From CAYJGN01 sp964369635 (lineage in GTDB: Bacteria > Bacillota > Clostridia > Oscillospirales > Ruminococcaceae), in the NCBI GenBank assembly GCA_964369635.1, contig CAYJGN010000027.1:1-24652 (forward strand): a stretch of 24,652 nt of DNA. Reading direction: 5' to 3'. Shown here one piece after another: positions 14,818 through 23,440 of the stretch. A program made the translations under genes and the position numbers. Position 1 is the first letter of the stretch. Every line of letters begins with the position of its first letter. The notes beneath the pieces are model-generated. The model was not told the origin of the DNA, searched no databases, and saw only the letters and a program-made list of their open reading frames with translations.

Positions 14818-15482
14818 TCAAAGTATTGACGTCTCTCCATCTGTCGTTTAAAGACGAAGTTGCGGATAGCTGATTCTGTAGATGATCCTATCTTCTTGAA
14901 CCGACAACCATAACCATATCCTTTTTCATCGTCGATTTCATCGACGCGAAGGATTGTTGAGGGTAGGTCGAGGACTTTACCACCAGGTAAAGACAGTCTA
15001 ATAGAGATATCGATTTGTGATGGAAATTTGAAGAGAGAGGATATGTATATACCGCCTGCGCTCAAATTTTGGGCATGCCCTTTGACCATGTTTCCATTTA
15101 TGATATTTTTATCCGGAAAATCCTCTGGTACTTCTATTTCGGGGGGGAGTTTTATCTCTATTGGGAGCATGAGATTTATCTTGTAATCGCCACGGCGATT
15201 GATAGCTTTGAGCTTTGTATGAGCATGGCAGTCGATAGTAACTATCGGAACGCCTTTTTCAAAGTTCTTTTTTGGATTTGAGAGCGAGCAACGGTATGAG
15301 ACAAGGCCGTGCAGTTCATCGAGGAATACTACATCTGCCTCTGAATCAAGGTTATCTATGTAACGTTCTTCAAATAGCAAAACAGAGTCGTCCCCGTTCA
15401 TAGAAACAACTTTAGCTTTGCAGACTTCAACATCATTTGACACCTTGTGAATAATCGCGTTTTTACAATGTGCTAATTTCAT
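14814..15482 (-). CDS. PilZ-domain c-di-GMP-binding protein (YcgR-like)
   Basis: 222 aa. An N-terminal beta domain (residues ~1-90) resembles the YcgR-N/PilZN flagellar brake domain. It is followed by a PilZ domain: KAINRRGDYKINLMLPIEI near residue 95 carries the arginine motif, and AQNLSAGGIYIS near 138 carries the N-x-S-x-x-G motif. The usual R-x-x-x-R reads R-G-D-Y-K, so the second Arg is Lys; c-di-GMP binding is likely but may be altered. Proteins of this layout slow the flagellar motor or its switch when c-di-GMP is high. ATG 15482 is preferred; an upstream GTG at 15491 is too close to the GAGG. Isolated, with its own promoter, and divergent from the flagellar operon. Confidence 0.82.
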   Translation of the reverse strand: MKLAHCKNAIIHKVSNDVEVCKAKVVSMNGDDSVLLFEERYIDNLDSEADVVFLDELHGLVSYRCSLSNPKKNFEKGVPIVTIDCHAHTKLKAINRRGDYKINLMLPIEIKLPPEIEVPEDFPDKNIINGNMVKGHAQNLSAGGIYISSLFKFPSQIDISIRLSLPGGKVLDLPSTILRVDEIDDEKGYGYGCRFKKIGSSTESAIRNFVFKRQMERRQYFE

Positions 15483-15522
15483 CGTGAACACAACCTCGCT
15501 CGTTAAATTATATTACTTTAAT

Positions 15523-15552
15523 ATTATACTATAATACCCACTTGATTGACAA
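15523..15552 (-). promoter_or_regulatory. sigma-A-like promoter for the PilZ gene
   Basis: Minus strand TTGTCA (15552-15547), 18 bases, TATAAT (15528-15523). A good fit, 41 bases upstream of the start codon. Confidence 0.65.
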
Positions 15553-15640
15553 CAAAAAAATAAAAATATAAAAACGAGATGAGATAAAAGGTGTTATTTG
15601 TAAAATTATACAGTTTTTTGTCCCAAAATATAGAAAACTA

Positions 15641-15670
15641 TTGTAATTTGAAAGAAAAAGGTGTTATAAT
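15641..15670 (+). promoter_or_regulatory. sigma-A-like promoter of the flagellar operon
   Basis: TTGTAA (15641-15646), 18 bases, then TGT-TATAAT (15665-15670) with an extended -10 TG. About 45 bases of leader separate the likely start of transcription from the flgB ribosome site. Confidence 0.72.
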
Positions 15671-15720
15671 AATCAGTATAAAACAGAGTGGAGTAGTGTC
15701 ACTGTTGGAAGGAGAGTTTT

Positions 15721-16107
15721 ATGGCAGGAATTGATACTAATAATATTTCATTGTTATCCAAAAGCTTAGATTACTTATGGCTCCGCCAATCTATAACTGC
15801 GGATAATATAGCGAATGCTGAAACGCCGGGATTTAAAGCGGGTTATGTTGATTTTGAGAGCAGCTTTAAAGAGAGGCTTGATGCGGCAATGGCTACAGGG
15901 AACGAGAAAGATATCGGAAATGCTATACTCGGTAGTAGTGCTCGTATTGGAGAATCTACGGCAGAGGGCTTAAGGCTTGACGGCAATAATGTGAATGTTG
16001 AGATAGAGATGATTGAAATCATGAGAAACTCTCTTCAATATCAATATGCATTAAGTGCAGTAACAAGTGAATTATCGAGGCTAAATGCGGTAATTAAAGG
16101 ACAGTAA
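15721..16107 (+). CDS. flgB: flagellar proximal rod protein FlgB
   Basis: 128 aa, normal size. The N-terminal rod signature LRQSITADNIANAETPGFKA (residues ~24-43) is diagnostic of the rod/hook family, with the FlgB-type C-terminal NNVNVEIEMIEIMRNSLQYQYALSAVTSEL helix. FlgB is the first rod subunit outside the MS ring and is exported by the flagellar type III system. AAGGAGAG at 15709-15716 sets ATG 15721. First gene of the operon. The next gene is fliE rather than the expected flgC. Confidence 0.95.
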   Translation: MAGIDTNNISLLSKSLDYLWLRQSITADNIANAETPGFKAGYVDFESSFKERLDAAMATGNEKDIGNAILGSSARIGESTAEGLRLDGNNVNVEIEMIEIMRNSLQYQYALSAVTSELSRLNAVIKGQ

Positions 16108-16152
16108 ATAATAAACTATAAATCGTGATTGATTTAAGACGAGGAGATGTTT

Positions 16153-16455
16153 ATGAATAATATTACACCGATTACCAGAATTTCAACATTTGAAGAGCTT
16201 GCAAAAACAGGGCAGATACAAAGCAATGAGGACAGTTCGCTTTTTGGCAGTATATTCCAAAATGCGATAAACGATGTTGTGGCAGCTGAAGAAAATGTGG
16301 CACATAAAGAATACCTCTTAGCGACAGGACAACTTGAGGACGGTCATACGCTGACTATCGCAACAGCGCAAGCGCAACTTAGCATTGATATGCTAATTCA
16401 GCTTCGAAACCACACAGTAGAAGCTTACAATGAATTGTTGCGGATGAATATCTAA
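16153..16455 (+). CDS. fliE: flagellar hook-basal body protein FliE
   Basis: 100 aa from ATG 16153. FliE joins the MS ring (FliF) to the rod. The C-terminal half carries the family pattern: HKEYLLATGQLEDGHTLTIA, then AQLSIDMLIQLRNHTVEAYNELLRM. GAGGAG at 16141-16146 directly touches the ATG at 16147 but is six bases from the ATG at 16153, so the later start is chosen. The 45-base gap to flgB leaves no room for flgC. Confidence 0.93.
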   Translation: MNNITPITRISTFEELAKTGQIQSNEDSSLFGSIFQNAINDVVAAEENVAHKEYLLATGQLEDGHTLTIATAQAQLSIDMLIQLRNHTVEAYNELLRMNI

Positions 16456-16538
16456 TTTTAATAACTGATTTAACAACTGATTTAGAATTTGTTTAAAGCG
16501 AATAGGGAAAGCTAAGATTTTAAATAGGGAAGTATTTG

Positions 16539-18152
16539 ATGGATAATTTTGTTGAAAGAGCAAAGGCGATATTCGCGAGTGGATATGCGAATATAAAAAA
16601 AGTTCTCTCAGGTGGCAACGGCAAATTTATTATAGGTGGGGCAGCGCTTATAATATCGGCGATAATCATAGCTGTTGTTATCAACAATAGTGGGTATTCA
16701 GTCCTTTTCACCGGTATGACCGATGAAGAGGCTGTTAGTATTGTCGCAAAACTTCAAGAGGACGGAATAAATTATAAGTACGATGGCAGCGGCGAGATTT
16801 TAGTAAGCAATGATGAAGTTGACCAAGCGAGAGCGAATCTTGTTGTTGAAGGGTATCCGAAAAGCGGATTCTCATACGGTACATATATAAGTAATGCGGG
16901 CGGAATGACGACTGATAGTGAAAAACAGCAGTATGAGCTTTATGATTTGCAGGATAGAATAGCTGCAACGATAAGGCTGTTTTATGGCGTCCACGATGCA
17001 AAGGTAACGATAGCTCTTGCAGAAGAAGAGAGGTATGTTCTAAGTGATATTGATGCGCAAGATGTTACGACAGCGTCTGTAACTGTTATAATGGATAACT
17101 TTGGCAGTCCAACAGCTGAACAGGTTGTTGGAATTCAGCATCTTCTATCGACGAGTGTTATAGGGCTTTTGCCTGAAAACGTTGGCGTTTTTGATGGCAA
17201 TGGTCAAAATGTTACTCAGGTGGTAGACCAGAATGAAACAATAACCGACGAAACCCTTGCGCGCCAGCTTGAGCTTGAATATGCACAGAAGATAACCACC
17301 ATTCTCCCGTATGCTGAGCCTGGTGGTGTTCGTGTTGCTGTTAATGTTACCCTAAACACCGATGACGTTATAAAAGAAATAATTACCTATACGACCCCAA
17401 ACCCGACAGATAACGATGACGATTACGGCATAATAGGTAATGAAACATATGATACCGCAACAGAAGGCGGAACTATCGACGGCGGTGAAGTTGGAACCGA
17501 AGAGAATGCAGAAGCTCCAAATATAACCGAAGATGAAGCGGATGAGACCTCGGTGCTATATGATAGTGCGACCCGTGAATATCTCGTAAATCAGATGATA
17601 GAGCAGATTGACCAGGGTGAGAATTACGTTGAGGATATAACCGTAACAGTTGCTCTCCACCCAAATGATACGATTAATGCAAAACCGATAGCAGATATTA
17701 AAAATGCGATAGCTTTGGCGGTCGGAATACCTCTTGATATAGCAGAGGATAAAATATTCATCTCGATAGACCCATTCAACGATTCGATTATGCCAGATAG
17801 CCCGATTGAAGATGTTATCAACAATTTATTCGGACTTGACCCGTTAATGATTGCAATAATAGGCGGCGGAGTTGCGCTTCTACTTATTATATTCATCATA
17901 ATAATGTTAATACTTGGCGGTAAGCGCAAGAAGAAGAGGCTTGCAGCGGCAGCAGCGGCAGAGGCGGAAGCGGCACTTGTGGCACTTGGTAAAATGCCGG
18001 TGCTTGAATTAACACCAGAGCTTATGTCTCAGCAAAACGACAGAAGTCATGAGCTTCGTGAAACTATACGTAAATTCTCAGAAGACAATCCTCAAATTTC
18101 AGCAGAGATGATTAAGAGTTGGTTAAATGGAGGTGAGAGCAGTGGAAGTTAA
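16539..18152 (+). CDS. fliF: flagellar MS-ring protein FliF
   Basis: 537 aa. Two membrane helices, near residues 30-50 (FIIGGAALIISAIIIAVVI) and 433-459 (IGGGVALLLIIFIIIMLIL), bracket a large periplasm-side region with the two ring-building motifs: SVLFTGMTDEEAVSIVAKL near 55 and GYPKSGFSYGTY near 107. The acidic insert around residues 285-345 (NDDDYG..., EENAEAPNITEDEADET) belongs to the variable central beta-collar. The C-terminal cytoplasmic tail, with a basic patch KRKKKR and then LRETIRKFSEDNPQISAEMIKSWL, is the FliG-binding part. ATG 16539 lies after AGGGAAG. Its 3' end overlaps fliG by 11 bases. Confidence 0.96.
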   Translation: MDNFVERAKAIFASGYANIKKVLSGGNGKFIIGGAALIISAIIIAVVINNSGYSVLFTGMTDEEAVSIVAKLQEDGINYKYDGSGEILVSNDEVDQARANLVVEGYPKSGFSYGTYISNAGGMTTDSEKQQYELYDLQDRIAATIRLFYGVHDAKVTIALAEEERYVLSDIDAQDVTTASVTVIMDNFGSPTAEQVVGIQHLLSTSVIGLLPENVGVFDGNGQNVTQVVDQNETITDETLARQLELEYAQKITTILPYAEPGGVRVAVNVTLNTDDVIKEIITYTTPNPTDNDDDYGIIGNETYDTATEGGTIDGGEVGTEENAEAPNITEDEADETSVLYDSATREYLVNQMIEQIDQGENYVEDITVTVALHPNDTINAKPIADIKNAIALAVGIPLDIAEDKIFISIDPFNDSIMPDSPIEDVINNLFGLDPLMIAIIGGGVALLLIIFIIIMLILGGKRKKKRLAAAAAAEAEAALVALGKMPVLELTPELMSQQNDRSHELRETIRKFSEDNPQISAEMIKSWLNGGESSGS

Positions 18153-19185
18153 TAATGCGGCGGTAGTTGCCGATATCAGTGCTAAAACTATAAGTCTGCC
18201 GGCGGCGAGAAAAGCGGCTGTTGTTATAGCGGCGCTCGGAGCTGATAACGCATCGGGAGTTTATAAATTTCTCGGAGAAGATGATGTTGAGAGATTAACC
18301 CTTGAGCTTGCAAAGCTCGGGCATGTTACAACCGAAGAAACCGAAGCGGTGCTCGATGATTTTTATAAGTCTTGTCTTACCCAGAAGGTTGTTACCGACG
18401 GCGGTATTGAATATGCAAGGAGCATCCTTGAGAAGACCTATGGGGAAGAGGTTGCAAATGAGCTTCTAAAGAAGATGACTAAATTCTTAAAGACTCGCTC
18501 ATTCGACTTTTTATCAAAAACAGATACTCAAAACCTATACTCTATTATTTCAAGAGAGCGTCCTCAAGCCATTGCCCTTATCCTTTCATATGCAGACCCG
18601 ACCCAAGCGGCGGCGCTTATAGCTGAGCTGTCGGAAGAGAAGAGGTTGCAGGTTGTTGAGGCGATAGCTCAGATGGAGAGCGCTTCTCCAGAGATAATAA
18701 AGATAATTGAAAACCAACTTATGAAGAAGTTCGACAGCGTTCTTACAACCGATTTCACAACTGTTGGCGGTATAGACTACATAGCAGATGTTATGAATCA
18801 TATGGACAGAAGCAGCGAGAAATATATCTTCGACGAGATGGCAAAAGAAAATCCAGGCCTTGCCGAAGAGATACGCAAGAGAATGTTTGTTTTCGAGGAT
18901 ATCCTCTCGATGGACAATCGCTCTATCCAGCGCTTTATTCGCGATTGCGATACCAAAGACGTTGTATACTCGCTCAAAAACGCAAACGAGGAGCTGCTCA
19001 ATGCATTCTACTCGAATATGTCTACCCGTATGGCAGAAACCATCAAGAGCGACCTCGAGGTTACCTTCAATCTTCGTCTTCGCGATGTCGAAGAAGCTCA
19101 GCAGAGAATTGTCGGCACTATCAGACGTCTTGAAGAGGCTGGTGAGATCGTTCTCGGTAAAGGTGGGGATGATATAATTGTATAA
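18142..19185 (+). CDS. fliG: flagellar motor switch protein FliG
   Basis: 347 aa with the three FliG domains: N domain to ~105 (RKAAVVIAALGADNASGVYKFLGEDDVERLT), which binds FliF; middle domain with SRERPQAIALILSYADPTQAAALIAEL near residue 125, where the usual EHPQ reads ERPQ; and C domain with MFVFEDILSMDNRSIQRFIRD near 245, whose charged residues take part in torque with MotA. It forms the top of the C-ring. GTG 18142 is chosen because GGAGGT lies seven bases upstream; an ATG at 18127 is part of that ribosome-site stretch. Overlaps fliF by 11 and fliH by 8 bases. Confidence 0.96.
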   Translation: MEVNNAAVVADISAKTISLPAARKAAVVIAALGADNASGVYKFLGEDDVERLTLELAKLGHVTTEETEAVLDDFYKSCLTQKVVTDGGIEYARSILEKTYGEEVANELLKKMTKFLKTRSFDFLSKTDTQNLYSIISRERPQAIALILSYADPTQAAALIAELSEEKRLQVVEAIAQMESASPEIIKIIENQLMKKFDSVLTTDFTTVGGIDYIADVMNHMDRSSEKYIFDEMAKENPGLAEEIRKRMFVFEDILSMDNRSIQRFIRDCDTKDVVYSLKNANEELLNAFYSNMSTRMAETIKSDLEVTFNLRLRDVEEAQQRIVGTIRRLEEAGEIVLGKGGDDIIV

Positions 19186-19957
19186 GGTCATCAAAGGTGA
19201 AAACCAAAGCGAAAAAAATATTAAAAACTACCAGCAGTTTATGGATTTCCTAAAAACTCTCCCTGCCTCGGGCGAAGAAGAGCTTTTGGAAGATAAAGTT
19301 GATGGCGAAGGTGTAAGCTCGACTGTGCCGACAGATGAAGATATTATCCAATCGGCAATCCTCGCAGCGGAAGAGATAAAAAACAGCGCGCGAATAAAAG
19401 CTGAGGAGATTATGAATGCCGCCAGGGAAGAGGGATTAAAGCAGGGAGTCGAAGAAGGGTTTAAGCAGGGATATTCCGATGGTATTGAAAAGGCTGATAA
19501 TGAGATAGATAAGAGGTTTCAAGAAGAGTATAAGAGGCTCTCTGCAGAGGTTGCAGCGGATATAAATGCCTTTTCGGAAGAGCGTGAAAAACTGCTTGAA
19601 TATTATATCGACGATCTTAAAGAGATTGCACTTGCAATAGGCGAGAAGATAGTTCAAACCTCTCTTCGCTCATCAGCGCAGGTTATTGAGCGAATGATTA
19701 TAAAAGCTACCGAAAAGATGAAGAAGGTCGGATGGGCAAAGATATATATAGGTGGCGATGGCGTTGGGAGCGAGATCCAAGGAGATACCGAGTTTTTAAA
19801 ATCACTAAGCCATATAGCGCATAGCGTTAAGATTGTGATTATAGATGAAGATGAGCCAGGTACCTGTATTGTTGAGACTCCAGAAGGCATTCTCGATATC
19901 AGTATAAAAACTCAACTTGAGAATATCAAGGAGATACTAAACAACGCAAGACTTTAA
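19178..19957 (+). CDS. fliH: flagellar export ATPase regulator FliH
   Basis: 259 aa. A long helical middle (about residues 60-150) with the glycine-spaced repeats typical of FliH, AREEGLKQGVEEGFKQGYSDGIEKA, is followed by the V-ATPase-E-like C-terminal domain (LAIGEKIVQTSLRSSAQVIERMI, then CIVETPEGILDISIKTQLENIK). FliH holds and restrains the export ATPase FliI, docking it to the export gate. Start is TTG 19178 with AGGTGGGG upstream, inside the last codons of fliG. Position between fliG and fliI confirms the assignment. Confidence 0.9.
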   Translation: MYKVIKGENQSEKNIKNYQQFMDFLKTLPASGEEELLEDKVDGEGVSSTVPTDEDIIQSAILAAEEIKNSARIKAEEIMNAAREEGLKQGVEEGFKQGYSDGIEKADNEIDKRFQEEYKRLSAEVAADINAFSEEREKLLEYYIDDLKEIALAIGEKIVQTSLRSSAQVIERMIIKATEKMKKVGWAKIYIGGDGVGSEIQGDTEFLKSLSHIAHSVKIVIIDEDEPGTCIVETPEGILDISIKTQLENIKEILNNARL

Positions 19958-19998
19958 AAACTAAGAACTAAGAGCGAAACTCAAAATGTGGGGTAATT

Positions 19999-21300
19999 AT
20001 GCTAAATATGATGCCGGCGATGATAAAAAACGCCGATACGGTGAGCTATATAGGTAAAATTGAAAATGTTACCGGCATCTCGATGGTCGCGAGTGGTGGC
20101 GGCGCTAATATTGGAGATATTGTCCTTATATATAATGAAGAGCAGAAAAAGCAAATTCCAGCTGAAGTTGTTGGGTTCGAGGGCGATAAAATAAGATTGA
20201 TGGCGTATGAAAATACCCCTGGTATCGGAACTGATTCTTTTGTGAGAAACACCAAAAAGCGGCTTAAAATCCCAGTCGGGCAGTTTTTGAAAGGGCGGAT
20301 TATAGATGCTCTTGGAAACCCGATAGATGGCAAAGGGGATTTCACTTCAAGCAGACATTATTTTGTAGAGAACCCACAGATAAATCCACTAACAAGACCA
20401 CCGATAACCGAAAAACTCCACCTCGGTGTCAAGGCGATAGATGGTGTAAACACAATAGGCAAAGGACAGAGGATAGGGATATTTGCAGGAAGCGGTGTTG
20501 GTAAGAGTACGCTGCTTGGAATGATAGCTCGAAATGTTTCGGCAGATATAAACGTTATAGCGCTTGTTGGAGAGCGTGGGCGAGAGGTTCGTGAGTTTGT
20601 TGAGAAGGACCTCGGTCCTGAGGGGATGAAAAAATCTATCCTTGTTGTGGCAACATCGGACCAGCCGGCAATGCTTCGCCAGAAATGCCCACTTGTTGCA
20701 ACAACGATAGCAGAATATTTTAAAGACCAAGGTAAAGATGTTCTTTTGATGATGGATTCGCTAACGCGATTTGCGATGGCTCAACGTGAGATAGGACTTG
20801 CGACGGGAGAACCACCTGTTGCCAGAGGATATACGCCATCGATATACGCAGAGTTCCCAAGGCTTCTTGAGAGAAGCGGCAATTTTGAGCGTGGCTCGAT
20901 AACAGGGATTTATACCGTTCTGGTTGAGGGAGATGATACGAACGAACCAGTCTCCGATACCGTTCGAGGAATACTTGATGGACATATAATACTCAGCCGA
21001 AAGCTTGCAAACAGAAACCATTTCCCAGCTATCGATGTTTCGCAGAGTATCTCAAGGCTTATGGTAAATATTGCCGATGATAAGCATAAAGAGGAAGCAT
21101 CAAGACTGCGCGACTACCTAAGTATATACGAGCAGAATGAAGACCTTATCTCGATAGGTGCTTATAAAGAGGGAAGCAATAGGCGGCTCGATGAAGCAAT
21201 GACGAAAATTGATAAAATAAACGGATTTTTAAAACAGCAGATAGAAGAAGATTTATCAGCAGAAGATATTTTAAAAGAGCTTTATAGCTCGGTAGAATAA
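19999..21300 (+). CDS. fliI: flagellum-specific export ATPase FliI
   Basis: 433 aa. F1-type ATPase core with Walker A IFAGSGVGKSTLL near residue 162, VALVGERGREVREF near 188, Walker B VLLMMDSLTRFAMAQREI near 250, and the type III export signature PSIYAEFPRLLERSG near 282. The N-terminal beta-barrel has GRIIDALGNPIDGKG near 100. It hydrolyses ATP to release chaperones and feed rod, hook and filament subunits to the export gate. ATG 19999 has GTGGGG five bases upstream. The 41-base gap to fliH is the longest inside the first half of the operon. Confidence 0.96.
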   Translation: MLNMMPAMIKNADTVSYIGKIENVTGISMVASGGGANIGDIVLIYNEEQKKQIPAEVVGFEGDKIRLMAYENTPGIGTDSFVRNTKKRLKIPVGQFLKGRIIDALGNPIDGKGDFTSSRHYFVENPQINPLTRPPITEKLHLGVKAIDGVNTIGKGQRIGIFAGSGVGKSTLLGMIARNVSADINVIALVGERGREVREFVEKDLGPEGMKKSILVVATSDQPAMLRQKCPLVATTIAEYFKDQGKDVLLMMDSLTRFAMAQREIGLATGEPPVARGYTPSIYAEFPRLLERSGNFERGSITGIYTVLVEGDDTNEPVSDTVRGILDGHIILSRKLANRNHFPAIDVSQSISRLMVNIADDKHKEEASRLRDYLSIYEQNEDLISIGAYKEGSNRRLDEAMTKIDKINGFLKQQIEEDLSAEDILKELYSSVE

Positions 21301-21310
21301 AGGGGAAGTT

Positions 21311-21757
21311 TTGAAAAAGTTTAAATTTTCACTCGAGAAGGTTTTGAGCTATAAAACCCAAATTGAAGATAATCTCAAAGGTGAATACGCAGAGATTGCA
21401 AAGAGGGTTTTAGAGCAAGAAAAGGTTATAAAGTCGCTTGAAGATAACGTGGCAACAACCCAGCTGGCTATTGAAGAAGAGAAAAGCAGTGAATTCAATC
21501 TTTCAAAAATCCAGATGTGCGAGAGCTATATAGAGATGCTGAGAAATAGGATAAAAGCAGAGAACAAAAAACTTGCGCATCTTAAAACGCTCGAAGAGAA
21601 GAAACTCGCAGAGCTTTTAGAGGCAAAAGTTGAGAGAAGTTCAATTGAGAATATAAAAGAGAAGCGAATTAATGATTACAACAAGCAAGTCCAAAAAGCG
21701 GAAGAAACCTTTATTGAAGAGTTTGTATCAAACAGGAATATGAAAGGTATCGTTTAG
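21311..21757 (+). CDS. fliJ: flagellar export protein FliJ
   Basis: 148 aa, almost entirely charged coiled coil. It opens with KKFKFSLEKVLSYKTQIEDNLK, the usual FliJ start, and ends with KQVQKAEETFIEEFVSNR, a basic-amphipathic helix. FliJ is the central stalk of the FliI hexamer and escorts chaperones. TTG 21311 with AGGGGAAG at 21301-21308. Sequence identity in this family is always low, so the call rests on start motif, length, coiled-coil nature and position after fliI. Confidence 0.88.
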   Translation: MKKFKFSLEKVLSYKTQIEDNLKGEYAEIAKRVLEQEKVIKSLEDNVATTQLAIEEEKSSEFNLSKIQMCESYIEMLRNRIKAENKKLAHLKTLEEKKLAELLEAKVERSSIENIKEKRINDYNKQVQKAEETFIEEFVSNRNMKGIV

Positions 21758-21761
21758 AGAC

Positions 21762-21791
21762 TTGAAAAACAGTTACCAAATGCGGTACAAT
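21762..21791 (+). promoter_or_regulatory. possible internal promoter ahead of fliK
   Basis: TTGAAA (21762-21767), 18 bases, TACAAT (21786-21791), immediately after the fliJ stop in an otherwise tight operon. Each hexamer matches consensus at five of six positions. Confidence 0.45.
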
Positions 21792-21949
21792 ATAGAATGG
21801 GTCGAAAATTGGCATAGAATTATCTGTCTAAAAGATATATGTTTGTCCTTTGAAAAAAGGCCATACCACAAGTGCTTTTAAATAAAAAAGTTTTTGTGGT
21901 TTGGAAGGTGAAGTCCTTGCAGACAATATATTGAAAAGGAGGTGTATAT
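21792..21949 (+). other. structured leader upstream of fliK
   Basis: The fliJ-fliK gap is 192 bases, while most upstream junctions are short or overlap. Stem 21861-21871/21894-21904 (CCATACCACAA with TTGTGGTTTGG, one mismatch) spans an A/T-rich loop. TCCTT at 21914-21918 could pair with AAGGA at 21936-21940, which is part of the fliK ribosome site. No known riboswitch consensus was recognised. Confidence 0.4.
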
Positions 21950-22900
21950 ATGCAGATGATGACAGAATTTGTGGCAACAAGACCGCCGATAGACAAAGGG
22001 TATAGCGGCAATAAGACAGAGGCGAAAACAACTGATAAGGCAGATTTTAGAGAAGCTCTATCAGGGAAACTCAAGGAAAAACAGTTGACCGAAGAAACTG
22101 GAGCAATGGCAGCGATGCCGGGGATACCGGGGATACAGCTTTTAAAAGAGTTTGAAGTGAACGGTAAAATAATGAAAGTCACTATGGGTGAAGTAGAGTA
22201 TGAAACCGTTTATCAATCTCTATCAGAAGAGGTTCAACCGATATCAGAAGAAGGTGCTGGGATATCAGAGTTTCTTTTGGACGGCGAAGGGCAAAGCACA
22301 GCGGATAATTTGCCTTTGACGGAAATTGAATCGACAATGCTCACTGGAATCCAAACGGCCGAGACTAATGGCAAAAAGAGCGAGAGCAAAACCGAGAGTA
22401 TTATGCCGGTATCAGCTGAAACTACTAATCTGAGCGGAGCAGTTACCACAGCGAAAGTCGAGGCACCGATGCCAGCAGCTTATATCAAAGAGACAGTGCC
22501 AATTGAAGAGCTTCCCGATTTTATCACGACGAAACTCGACATGGGCGAAACTGAATTTGAAGTTTCACTTGCTCCAGCAGAGCTTGGTGAGATAACGATT
22601 AAAGCAACTGTGCAGGCGGGCGAAGCGGTTATTTCTATCATATGTAAAGAGAGCGAAACTATGAATTTACTCTCAAAAAGTGCGGCAGATTTAGCGGCTA
22701 TCGTTGAGAGCAAGCTCGGTAGCGAAACACAGGTAGTTGTTGAGAGCAGAGCATCTGACTATCTCGAGCAGTACAGCAGTCAACACGAGAATAGCCAGAG
22801 CGAAAACAAAAATCAAGAGCAGCAACAAAATGAGAAGAGCGAGTATGCGCAGCAGAGCGACTTTTTGCAGCAACTGCGACTCGGACTACAAACACTTTAG
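21950..22900 (+). CDS. fliK: flagellar hook-length control protein FliK
   Basis: 316 aa. The N-terminal two thirds are polar and variable (ruler part), rich in Thr, Glu and Ser. The conserved C-terminal FliK domain starts near residue 185: LDMGETEFEVSLAPAELGEITIKATVQAGEAVISI, where the L-x-P-x-x-L-G-x-I/V core is diagnostic, then LAAIVESKLGSETQVVVE. The tail after ~265 is a Gln/Asn/Glu/Ser-rich disordered stretch, as usual. FliK measures hook length and tells FlhB to switch export from hook to filament subunits. ATG 21950 follows AAAGGAGGTG, the strongest ribosome site in the operon. flgD follows nine bases after the stop. Confidence 0.9.
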   Translation: MQMMTEFVATRPPIDKGYSGNKTEAKTTDKADFREALSGKLKEKQLTEETGAMAAMPGIPGIQLLKEFEVNGKIMKVTMGEVEYETVYQSLSEEVQPISEEGAGISEFLLDGEGQSTADNLPLTEIESTMLTGIQTAETNGKKSESKTESIMPVSAETTNLSGAVTTAKVEAPMPAAYIKETVPIEELPDFITTKLDMGETEFEVSLAPAELGEITIKATVQAGEAVISIICKESETMNLLSKSAADLAAIVESKLGSETQVVVESRASDYLEQYSSQHENSQSENKNQEQQQNEKSEYAQQSDFLQQLRLGLQTL

Positions 22901-22909
22901 GAGGACAAT

Positions 22910-23440
22910 ATGGATCCGATAACTGGAGGAAGCACATACTATGGTGGTACCGCTATTGAAAACCCATATTCATCGGCAGCAACAAGCCAAAATTCAAACT
23001 CGGGCGAGCTCACGATAGAAGACTTTTATTCGTTGCTTGCAGCTCAGCTAAAATACCAAGATGCCGACAACCCGATGGACACAAGCGAGATGATGGCGCA
23101 GATGGTGCAAACTCAGATGATAACAGCACTCACTTCGATGGAAGATGCTATTATGCAGATGAGCCAGATAAATACCATCTCATATTCAACCTCGATGGTC
23201 GGGAAAACTGTAACAGTTGCGGAAGTTGACGTTTTCGGTTATGCGACAGGCGAAGAGACAACAGGTACAGTTACTGGTGTATTAATGGGAGACCAGCCTT
23301 ATATCTTTATCGATGGCAAAGCTTATGCCGTAAGCCAGATTATGACGGTAGGCGAAATACCTGAAGATGCAATTGAGGATTTATTTGGTGATGGTACCGA
23401 AGGAGAAACAAGCACAGAGAACGACACCGAAACACCATAA
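22910..23440 (+). CDS. flgD: flagellar hook assembly (capping) protein FlgD
   Basis: 176 aa, the short form found in clostridia. The N-terminal FlgD motif ELTIEDFYSLLAAQLKYQDADNPMDTSEMMAQMVQTQMITAL (residues ~31-72) is diagnostic; a small beta region follows (SMVGKTVTVAE, TGTVTGVLMGDQPYIFIDGKAYAVSQI). The larger FnIII-like part of enterobacterial FlgD is absent, and an acidic Glu/Thr tail ends the protein. FlgD caps the growing hook and is later discarded. ATG 22910 with AGGAGGA upstream. Confidence 0.94.
   Translation: MDPITGGSTYYGGTAIENPYSSAATSQNSNSGELTIEDFYSLLAAQLKYQDADNPMDTSEMMAQMVQTQMITALTSMEDAIMQMSQINTISYSTSMVGKTVTVAEVDVFGYATGEETTGTVTGVLMGDQPYIFIDGKAYAVSQIMTVGEIPEDAIEDLFGDGTEGETSTENDTETP

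Noticed and set aside
18165..18180. GCCGATAT, a sigma-28 -10 element, in the start of fliG
   Set aside because: It encodes the Ala-Asp-Ile of FliG, and no proper TAAA -35 lies 15 bases upstream.
21792..21949. c-di-GMP riboswitch ahead of fliK
   Set aside because: The conserved core of the GEMM riboswitches could not be found; only simple hairpins are visible.
22711..22722. CTCGGTAG words in fliK, fliI and flgB as more copies of the 28-base repeat
   Set aside because: Only eight bases match, in coding sequence, and they follow from the common Leu-Gly codon usage.
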